64,000 nucleotides of DNA. It comes from Arthrinium phaeospermum (taxonomy: Eukaryota > Ascomycota > Sordariomycetes > Amphisphaeriales > Apiosporaceae). The notes beneath the pieces are model-generated. The model was not told the DNA's origin. It did no database searches and worked only from the letters and a program-made list of their open reading frames with translations. Location: NCBI GenBank assembly GCA_006503535.1, contig QYRS01000008.1, positions 2,542,001 through 2,606,000 of the forward strand, written 5' to 3'. Made by a program: the position numbers and the translations under genes. Below, piece by piece: positions 55,751-64,000 of the stretch (positions are counted from its first letter, which is position 1; every line of letters begins with the position of its first letter).

Positions 55751-56061
55751 ACAAGAATGTCCTGCGCAAGTCGTCCATCTATATTAACAGGCAGATACGT
55801 TTAATCGAAACGAATTTGGCCATATAACAAGTCAAATTAAACTCATTGGTGGTTCTGGTCATAATTATGTTCGGTCTACGACTCTCGATTCTAACCGCAC
55901 CGGATAAATACTCCCTATTGACGGCAGCACAAAAGACTTGCGATGAAGGCGTTCAGCCAATCAGCCAGTTCGTAAACGTAAGATGAAGACCCCAGCTCAT
56001 ATGCGGATGCATACAGCTCGAAAACCGAATAGCTGATGTTATTAGGCACCTCCTCAAAATA
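55751..56061. other. Convergent spacer
   Basis: 311 bp between the reductase and the third receptor; no feature. Confidence 0.45.
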
Positions 56062-59000
56062 CTACCAGATGGTGAATGTTGTATTCAGCCCAGAGTCCCG
56101 CAACTGCCAAAGATCCCAGCTGCTCTTGTTATCGCGGATGTCTAACGCGGTACTGCTCGAGTACTTCCACTCCTCTCCGCGACCAGATGACCTCCGACCC
56201 TTTGAAATCATTCTTAGCCGAAAAGCAAGTAGCCTTTCACAACGAAGACTGGAGAGTAACCCGAGCGTTCTGAGCCGATAGAAGGCCACATACCAGCGCC
56301 AGATTCCACGGTCCTGCATCGCGTCGTCCATTGTCATCTTGGTTCCGTTGTCCACGAGAAGTTCGACTGTTTCGGTATCGCCAAGTCCTGCTGCGATAGA
56401 TAGTGCTGTTCTACCATATGAGTCTCGACAATGCGTAGAGGCACCATGATTGAGAAACTGGGAAACCAAATGAAGCTTTTTAGCTTTGAATTCCGAGAGA
56501 ATGCGTCGTATGAAAACCTCTGCTGGATTTTCGAATTCTGCCGCCCACTTGAATTCTCTCGTCCAGTCGGTAGGGTCGAAGAAGAAAGTTATTCCGCTGA
56601 CCGCTTCAATCAATGGTGTTGTTCTCCCACAGCCAGTGAAGTTGACGTCGGCCCCTTGGTTGAGCAAGAATTCTGCCACATCCCAATCACCATACTTCGT
56701 CGCCAAAATCAACACCGACGACCCATCACGGTTGACTGTGTTGACACTGGCCCCGTTTTCCAAAATGAGTTTAGCCATATATATAGAACCCTTCCGAAGT
56801 GCTTCAATCAACTCTGAAGCTCCCGAGTATCCAGAGTGTGAGAATCGACCAATGTTGCTTCGTTCGAGGCAAACTTCGCCGCACCGACCACCACAAACGG
56901 CCAGGAAAAGTGTCGTCACCCTTTCCTCATTTCGTAATGTTTCTCGGTCTCGGAAGCTATCGTGACTTTTAAATGCATTGCAACATGTCATTTCGTCCAT
57001 GGCTGAACTAGGAACCCATGCCTCGTCGTTCATCGATCGTAACAGGATGTGTTGTTGGCCCCCAGCTTGTATTGAGCAAAGCTTCTCGTTGTACTGATCC
57101 AGAAGCATACACAGTATTTTTTCTTGCTGCAGTGACTTGTATCTTACTATAGTTGAATAGAAAGCATCCTTGTTTTCAAATATCGACTCCGGATCAGCTC
57201 CATGCTCGAGTAAAAGCTCCACAGCTGCAACGTGGCCAGACCGTGCTGCCTCGACCAGCGCAGTGCACTGGAAGGTGGTTTTCTGTGTTATCTGAGTCTC
57301 CGAACTTTGATCCAGAAACTTCTGCACGAGCTGTCCGCCGATGTAAAGTCCGCATGCGAACCTGAACTCCGCCGATTGCATCACGGAGAGCCATTTCGGT
57401 TTCCTCAGGTGGTGTAGAAGAAGTTCGAGAATCGTTATTTTAGGCGAAGGCGTGTCAATCACCATATACTTATTACACTCTTTGACATTTTCGAGGGCTA
57501 AAAAGAGTGCTGAAGAATATCCTTCCGATTTACTCAAATCTGGCTGCAAGGCCACGAGAGCGCCGCTTTGGAGAAGTAATCTGACCATTTCCAGGTTCTC
57601 CCCTTTAACCGCAATCATCAGTGGTGTCATTCCTTTTTCATCCTTTTCCTCTATGCAGTTCTTCCGAAAGACCAACTCCCAGATTGAGGTAGGCTTTAGG
57701 AGCAGTTTCTCAGCCCAGGGTGTGATGCTCCAATATGCGGCGGCGTGAATTGCATTGGGTAGAGTGTTCGGAAGGCAGTCCTGTTCTCTCATTAATCTCC
57801 ATTGCGTCCACTGTTGCTGGATGATTGTCGAATCTTCGAAGAATGGACGCGATATTTCACGCCTCGTGTCTTCAGGCCTGCAAGCCTGGACGTGACGTAG
57901 CCACTCTGTGCTAGCATATTTTCGCAACACGCCATCGGCCTGGTCTTTTTCAAGCAATGCCAGACAGACTCTAGTAATCATGTAATGGCCGATATCAATG
58001 TGTGTCCGGTTAGAACCATGGTTCGATGACACTGTCGCGGGCAACTTGACGAGAAACTCCTTCGCTGAAGCGTGAACAAGTCTGACTGTTGATTTGCGGT
58101 CATCCACCACTAAAACATTTTTGCAGTAATACAGAAAATCTCTAAGTATTTTCTCTTGTTCATCTGAGACTGCACCCATGACAGCATGTGTCAGTTCTGA
58201 TATTGTCAGAGGTCTGGATGCGAGTGAGACCCAGACTATGAGACGGTATATGAGATGGCGATGGTCTCGGTATTTTCCATATATCCGGTGCAATATTCGG
58301 TTATACAGCGGCCCGAGTCCCTTTGGAGTCTTATCCAGAGCTTTCATGACCTCACGCTCTGTTTCACATTCAGATAGATCTTGAACAACGAAGCCCACCC
58401 AGAGAAAAGAGTCCTCAGAATCCTGGAGAAGTCGCCGCGAAACTGAGTTGAGGTAATGGGCATCAAAACCAGGTTTATGGGATAAGGCATACTCGATGTT
58501 GTGGGAGATGTACAACTTGATGTCGTGGTGAATGTGTGACTCGTACATGTCCAATCGAATAGAGATAAAACCTGAGAGACCTGGTATGTCTCTGCTGAAA
58601 ATCGCCAGTCTGAATGTACTTGCAAATGATGTTGACTTGTTGATGAATAGAGTATGAAAGCTTTTGACGATTTGGTCCGATGAATCTTTGTTGCACTCGT
58701 CCAGCCCGTCGAGAACACAATATGTTGGTTCCAGGTCTTTTGACTTTAGTATGTCGCTGAAAAGTCTCCACAATGTAGGTAAAGTCGAAGTGGCATAGCT
58801 GGCCGATTCCGAAGTGGCAAACTTTAGCCACACGTGCTTTTCGAACAATGTGGGTGAAATCGCTCCCACAAGTTGAAATAGCAATCCTCGTAGGACTGCA
58901 ATCTCGGTATTTCGCCTTTCATCATCATGGCGGCAGAAGTAGTAAATTAAGAGTTTGTTATCTTTCGTCTGTTTCTCGAGTTCCTCTGTCAGAAAGATTG

Positions 59001-59371
59001 AGAGCATTGTCTTTCCCTTGCCAGGTCCGCCGGAGATCCACAGACGGTTGGAATATCCACGCAGCCATTGCTGGTAGGCCGGGTCATCTCTGATCCACTG
59101 ACAAGTACCTGGAACCCGCCAGCCTTTTTGCCTTTGAAGCTCATCTCGGTCATCGGCAGGTTCTGTTATTCTAAGTCTGTCGAGAACCTGCTGCTTTCTT
59201 GAAGCAAAGTCGTCGGGATCTTGGGAATGTTAGTGTTCTGTTCCATTCCTTGTTTATGAGGTTCGTGTAAGTCGTACCTAGCGAGAGACTGCTGAATGTC
59301 CCTATCAAGGCTTTGGACTCATTCAAGTGAATGTGTGATATGTTCTGGCTATGGCTTGGGCTTGTATCCAT
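56062..59371 (-). CDS. NACHT-ankyrin receptor without an effector domain
   Basis: Exon 1 is 59278-59371 and exon 2 is 56062-59219. The intron 59220-59277 is GTACGA...CCAAG with ACTAAC branch point, giving 1083 aa. A short N-terminus (about 45 residues) precedes a helical linker (QQVLDRLRITEPADDRDELQ) and the GTCQWIRDDPAYQQWL lead-in. The P-loop is ISGGPGKGKTM (about 94-103) and Walker B is CVLDGLDECN near 200. The C-terminal half has degenerate and clear ankyrin repeats (SGHVAAVELLLEHGADPE, GDWDVAEFLLNQGADVN, LGDTETVELLVDNGT). There is no HeLo, PNP or lipase-like effector and no Gly/Asn motif in the first exon, so it may act as a sensor for a partner elsewhere. Confidence 0.88.
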
Positions 59372-60489
59372 TGCGCATGAGAGATTTTATGTTGAGCTAT
59401 TGAGTCGGGAGATAGAAGACGGGAATCCAGGGCGCCAAGTTGGCGATCTGGTACCGAGCCAGTTCTATGCGAGTGCAGTATATGGCAAGGTGGTTACTTT
59501 GATGATATAATGGAACTACCAAAGATTTCTGATCCATCAATTGACCAAGTAACTGGGCATGTTGGATATTACGGTATGAATAAGTTGGCCCTCGTCGGTC
59601 ACGCTTGTCCGGCCGTGATGTGCTGTCCAACGTGGCACCGCCCCAACAAACCAGTCTAGCAGCAGTTCCCATGATCCCGTAGTACAGAATACACGGCCAA
59701 GTTTCACTTGGAGTGACTGCTGCTAATCCGAGTCAATTGATAAGAGCCCTGTTGCCAGCCGGGCACTCAGCCGGATGTCGTGGCAGGGGCCGGTGATAGT
59801 CAACGGCAAATCAAATCACCATAGCCACAGGAGGCGTCACATATTTGCACTTCTTGAAAGTAAGAGAGGTGGGCTATCGCATGTTCTAGCACCAGCCTCC
59901 TCATAGCCGCCAGCCTCTCGCTTACGCGGTGTATTTGTGTGGTACTGCAGGCAGGCAACAAGGTCTCATGTTATTCAAGATGTACCCCGTACCACCATAC
60001 CACCTCATACATATGCAACGCCAGTTTCGCGACCCTTGACCAAATCGGGTTTTCTATTTTTGGAAACCATCACTAGGTCTTTGAACTAGGTCCCTGTGCA
60101 TCAATACGGCGGAGGGCCTATCGGTCACAGGTCTTATCTTGGCCATTCTGGGCTCAATTGCATCGGTCGTAACTGCTATGGACAAGATACAGGGTGCCCC
60201 TCACACCTGATCAAGTCCCTACGATTTGACCTCAACGCACTGAAGCCGACGTTGAACCAGGTCGATGCAACCATCCGCCAACCCACCCACAATGCCACGT
60301 CCATTACGCACTGCCTCTCCCCTGCGCTGCAACAATTCAAAACATCGGTAGGGCTTTTTCCGAGTCCCTAGACCACTGGACAAGGCACTCCTGGAAAGGC
60401 GGACATAATATCGAGATCCGTCGCCAGAGTCAAATTCAGGCCTTCCAACGTCATTTGGCCGCGTGCAAGCAAGTCTTACACTGAGCATC
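59372..60489. other. 1.1-kb intergenic region
   Basis: No ORF with coding character on either strand and no repeats noticed. Confidence 0.45.
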
Positions 60490-61051
60490 ATGGCTGCAAA
60501 CTTGTAAGTTGTTGACCCTTCTTGATTCTTATCCTGATCTGGTCCTTTTGCCAGGCTGACTAGCTTCCAGGTCCAACCACATTTCTACTTCTAGTCGCGA
60601 TGCTGATTACTTCGACCAAGTCGCCGCCCTTCAGAGAGATACCAACGGAGCCAACCGCTTCTTCACCACCGAGATAACTCGCATCGATGAGCAGGTGCGG
60701 GACCTCTCAGCGCCCGAAGTAGCAGAGCATGAGCTTCGATCGACGGATGCCGTCCCCGACAGCAGCGCCGTCCAGCAGCTGCAGCGCTACCAGCCGGGGA
60801 CCGAGCACCTCCGGAGACTACGCCCCGAGTCGATCCCCAACGCCGTCCCGGAGATGAAGAAGCTGCGGGTTAGCCATGTGTCCACCACTGGGGCCAGTGT
60901 GGCCCATGTCGGCAGCTTCAATGAGCTGGAGGGGGCAGCCAAGCTCGACCAAGACATTTCACAGATTAAGACGAAGAGTAAGAGCTTTGCTATTATAGGG
61001 ACGGCGAATGGCATCGACTTCAACCAGATGTTCGCCGCTAAATTTGGGTAG
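60490..61051 (+). CDS. Small hypothetical protein, 156 aa
   Basis: Exons 60490-60503 and 60595-61051. The intron 60504-60594 is GTAAGT...TCTAG. The first exon codes for MAAN plus part of Phe, and joining gives MAANFRDADYFDQVAAL. The protein is charged and helical in its first half (ALQRDTNGANRFFTTEITRI) and has a more ordered C-terminus with GTANGIDFNQMFAAKFG. No signal peptide, no membrane helix, no domain I recognise. The alternative start at 60695 lacks the N-terminal helix. Confidence 0.7.
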
Positions 61052-61185
61052 ACTTTGGACTTATACTGTGGCGTTTGATGGGGTGGGAGGACTGGGGATT
61101 AGGGTAGTTCATCACATCATCTAATTCATTCGTACAACAAGAACACTAGCCATTGATGCTATTATCTCCTACTCGTGTGAGATTA

Positions 61186-63204
61186 TCAATATATTTCAAA
61201 CTCCGTGCTGAACTCATCCAAGTCCCCAACATGGGCTATGGCCTGCCCCTCCATCAATCCAGCCACATGACACTCTCCCACAAGCTTGTATCTTGGCCCA
61301 ACATCTCGCATGATAAATGGCACTCTACTGCCAAAGAGTATGACAACACGATCTCCCTCGGTCATGGCCTCAGGCCCGATCCCGATCCTACCCTCGTCGG
61401 TATTGAAGAACCTCCGGTCTGTGCAGACGCGGACAAAGGCCTCGTGGAACCGTCCTGCATCGCCCCTTCTGGCCCATTTGGGCTGCCATTTGGCCAGCCC
61501 CGCCTCGTTCAGATGCTGGGAAAGCCAGTTCAGGGCATCTGTCATGGACGACCCTGGTTTTAAACCGGCATGGGTACTAGTGTTTGACGGATAGGCCCTT
61601 TGACGGCCCACGGTGCCGGCCGTCAAGGTTTCCACGAATGTAACAAGAACATCTGACTTGCTTCTTGTTTGCTCTCCTTCATCCCGATCCTGTGCGCTTC
61701 CCATGGTCAGCTTCCAGGCAGCCTGCACAAACTCTTGCTCTTGCATATAGGTGACGTGTCCCATCCCGTAGCTCGCCAGCTTCAAGCCGTAGCTCCGGAC
61801 GCGGTCGGCTTCCACTCCTCTGAGGGAGAGCCCGTTCTCATGGGAGACAGCGCCGAATACCACTGATGCATTTCGATCTGCTGCTAGCCCATCCATTACT
61901 TCCGAGTCCCATATCTCGGACGATCCCTTGGCCTGCCGCCAGTCCGGAATCCAGGACGGCCAATTGGGCGCTCGTGTGGGACCGTTATCGACATGGCACA
62001 GCACCCGCAGCGAGCCGTGATGCACGATCAAGTACCGCATCGCATCCCGATAGACCTCGAGCAGCGGCCTCTCGTAGTCCGGCTCCAGCAAGCCGTGCAA
62101 CTGCCCGCCGCCGCCGGCCGTCTCCTCCGCGATGCCCAGCGTGGCGTAGAGCCGGTCGACGTCCTGTCCGGCCCGTCGTATCCGGAACTCCTTGAGCAGA
62201 CTGAGCAATGGCGCCCGCTTGCCCGGCATTCTATGCGCGTCCCACAGCGCGGCCGCCTCGCCCACAGGGACCAAGTCCTTGTTTTTCCCCCGCTGTCTTG
62301 GTGGCTCGAGCCGTGAGACCCGCGGCAGCGCGTACCCGTTGCGCGCGAACCAGGAGGCCGCCTGGCCCAGGGCGGCCCAGTCCAGGTGCCAGTCGCCCAA
62401 GATGGCGACGGCGCGGCGCGCGACGACGACTTCCTGCACGATCCAGACGCGCTGGAAGTACGGGTTCGCGAAGAAGTCGCGGAGGATGTCCCACTCGTTC
62501 GAGAAGGGGTGCAGGAGACCGTGGACGTGGTTGCGGTAGTGGCGGTCCTCGGTCGGCCGCAGCCCAAGGAGGCTGTTTTCCTCGTCCTGGGGGTTCCGCA
62601 GGGCCTGGGCGAGGAAGGACAGGACGACGGGCATGTCGCCGTACTGGGAGAGGTGGTGGTGGGCCAGTGGGGTGACGGTATTAGGGATTGGAATTGGCCC
62701 CTTCGGTCGGTGGGCCTCGTTGCCGAGCCAGATCTTCACGGTGTTGGCTCGTCGGTAGATCTGGCCCATCAGTTTGACCTGCTGAGCTCTTTCCTGTGGG
62801 TCGTCTTGGTTGATGCAGAGGGCGTCGATCCAGACGGAAGTCTGCAGCGACGTCGTGTTTTCCTGCTGCTCGTATCGGTTCCGCGCGAGGCCGCGCCAGG
62901 CGTGCCGCCCGGAATGGAGCGGGTGCGACGGGGGCCATGTCGGGACCGAGTCCCAGTTCGGCGGCGGGCGCAGGCCCCGGAGTGCCTCCTCGAGGTTTCG
63001 CGTCACGGTCTTCTCCGACCCGTTGCAGAGGATGGGGTTGGGAGACAGGTCCTGGCCCCACAGATACGAGATGGCCTCGAAGTCCGGGGCGTCGTCGATG
63101 TTGTCCACCGTCGTCAGTGCGCATTCGATCTGCTCGTCGTGCACCGCCGGTTTGATGAACAGCAGTCGTATACCGTTCTTGCCCAGGGGACTATACATTG
63201 TCAT
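61186..63204 (-). CDS. HET-domain protein, classic type
   Basis: Intronless, 672 aa. The three HET blocks are clear: FEAISYLWGQ (residues 42-51), VWIDALCINQDD (about 123-134) with ERAQQVKLMGQIYRRANTV after it, and further on the conserved RVWIVQEVVVARRAV. The C-terminus (after about 480) is variable and includes the usual GDRVVILFGSRVPFIMRDVG and the YKLVGECHVAGLMEG block found at the end of these proteins. Expected role: recognition and cell-death response after hyphal fusion. It is about 13 kb from the other HET gene (45434-47788) and on the same strand. The two are quite different in sequence, so they are not a recent tandem copy. Confidence 0.92.
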   Translation of the reverse strand: MTMYSPLGKNGIRLLFIKPAVHDEQIECALTTVDNIDDAPDFEAISYLWGQDLSPNPILCNGSEKTVTRNLEEALRGLRPPPNWDSVPTWPPSHPLHSGRHAWRGLARNRYEQQENTTSLQTSVWIDALCINQDDPQERAQQVKLMGQIYRRANTVKIWLGNEAHRPKGPIPIPNTVTPLAHHHLSQYGDMPVVLSFLAQALRNPQDEENSLLGLRPTEDRHYRNHVHGLLHPFSNEWDILRDFFANPYFQRVWIVQEVVVARRAVAILGDWHLDWAALGQAASWFARNGYALPRVSRLEPPRQRGKNKDLVPVGEAAALWDAHRMPGKRAPLLSLLKEFRIRRAGQDVDRLYATLGIAEETAGGGGQLHGLLEPDYERPLLEVYRDAMRYLIVHHGSLRVLCHVDNGPTRAPNWPSWIPDWRQAKGSSEIWDSEVMDGLAADRNASVVFGAVSHENGLSLRGVEADRVRSYGLKLASYGMGHVTYMQEQEFVQAAWKLTMGSAQDRDEGEQTRSKSDVLVTFVETLTAGTVGRQRAYPSNTSTHAGLKPGSSMTDALNWLSQHLNEAGLAKWQPKWARRGDAGRFHEAFVRVCTDRRFFNTDEGRIGIGPEAMTEGDRVVILFGSRVPFIMRDVGPRYKLVGECHVAGLMEGQAIAHVGDLDEFSTEFEIY

Positions 63205-63474
63205 AATATTTGCTGCATGTTATTTGGTTTCCTTGCCAGAGGCCGCCCGCCGCAACGGCCAGTCAGGTAGTGCTGCCGCTACGTGGCCATCGGATCGTTG
63301 CCTCTTCTGTATGACGTGAGATTTGGGAGGTCTCGTCCAGCAAGGCTGAGGATCGGCCATGCCGAGACTTTGAGCCACGCCGTCCAACGTCATCCGCATT
63401 CGAGTGATGGTCTACTTGCTTACTACCTTCTCATTCCCACAATCCCGTTTCCCAGCAGAAAGACAGCTCAGATC

Positions 63475-63907
63475 ATGTTCAAAATGGAGCTTCTCGCTGC
63501 GCTGAATGAGCACATCAACCTGAGGAACCTGAGAAGTGACATTAGTTTGCGAAACATCAGTAAGCTACATACCTATCTTCAGATGCAGTAAATGCACCAG
63601 CTAACCAGCGCCCCAGCAATATACGCGCAATGGTAATTGGTCCAATGTGCGAAGTGTTTGGGCAACGGATAGCTGACATCTGTTGTTGTTTTGCAGGGCT
63701 GGTATACTTGCTGGCATCAGTCTGATACTGATGTCCTCGGTAGAGCTCCTCGCATTTTTAGGGGGGTCGGTTTTTGGGCTCCCAGAGGATCCAACGTTTG
63801 TGTCAAACCCGCTGGGACTAGGGACGGCAGTCCTCCGAGTACTTCGGCTTTGCAGACTATGGTTGGTCTCCCATCTCGCCATGCAACGGTACAAGGAGAG
63901 TTTCTAA
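63475..63907 (+). CDS. Small membrane protein, 103 aa
   Basis: Three exons, 63475-63559, 63617-63632 and 63697-63907, with a 16-nt microexon. Introns of 57 nt (GTAAGC...CCCAG) and 64 nt (GTAATT...TGCAG) keep the frame. The N-terminus is amphipathic (HINLRNLRSDISLRNI). One hydrophobic helix (AGILAGISLILMSSVELLAF) follows, then a short tail with RVLRLCRLWLVSH. No family recognised. The microexon makes the model less certain than the others. It is divergent from the HET gene at 61186-63204, 270 bp away. Confidence 0.55.
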
Positions 63908-64000
63908 TCACTTATGGTGTTAGGATCATCTCCATAGGCCCGTTTATACTGGAGCTGCCACGCATCAGCAATCGCTTCCCGCGAGCAAGCGGACTGGTGT

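Overview
The window looks like nuclear DNA of a filamentous ascomycete (Pezizomycotina, probably a sordariomycete). Genes are split by short GT-AG introns of about 55-120 nt, many with a CTAAC/CTGAC branch point. Genes lie on both strands with long spacers. The families are typical of these fungi: HET-domain proteins, NACHT-ankyrin receptors, Zn2Cys6 factors, berberine-bridge oxidases and rhodopsin-like membrane proteins. Exon structures were read by eye from splice signals and reading-frame continuity. No homology search was possible.

Layout. 0-6.9 kb: the tail of a gene, a tRNA-like relic, a degenerate J-like protein with a 21-bp tandem repeat, a small secreted protein and 3 kb of gene-poor repeats. 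7-10.1 kb (minus): a nucleoside phosphorylase-NACHT receptor cut from its ankyrin tail by one in-frame TAG. 12.2-13.7 kb: two tRNA-Gly(GCC) genes in a duplicated block, one with an intron. 14-17.6 kb: a Zn2Cys6 factor divergent from an NmrA-like protein. 18.6-29.4 kb: an unknown 301-aa protein, membrane or disordered proteins and an HSPA12-type Hsp70.

29.8-42.1 kb resembles a small secondary-metabolism locus: two FAD oxidases, a short-chain dehydrogenase, a cupin protein, a rhodopsin-like membrane protein and a UbiA prenyltransferase. No polyketide, peptide or terpene synthase is visible. A beta/gamma-crystallin-like secreted protein follows.

45.4-63.2 kb is rich in self/non-self recognition and cell-death families: a HET protein, a free-standing phosphorylase-domain protein beside a NACHT-ankyrin receptor, a second NACHT-ankyrin receptor and a second HET protein. 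A truncated transcription-factor-like gene, an NAD(P) reductase and two small proteins lie among them. The most interesting observation is here. The phosphorylase protein (48562-49674) ends in a Gly/Asn-rich segment that is repeated at the start of the neighbouring receptor (50278-52665). That is the layout of fungal amyloid-signalling effector/receptor pairs.
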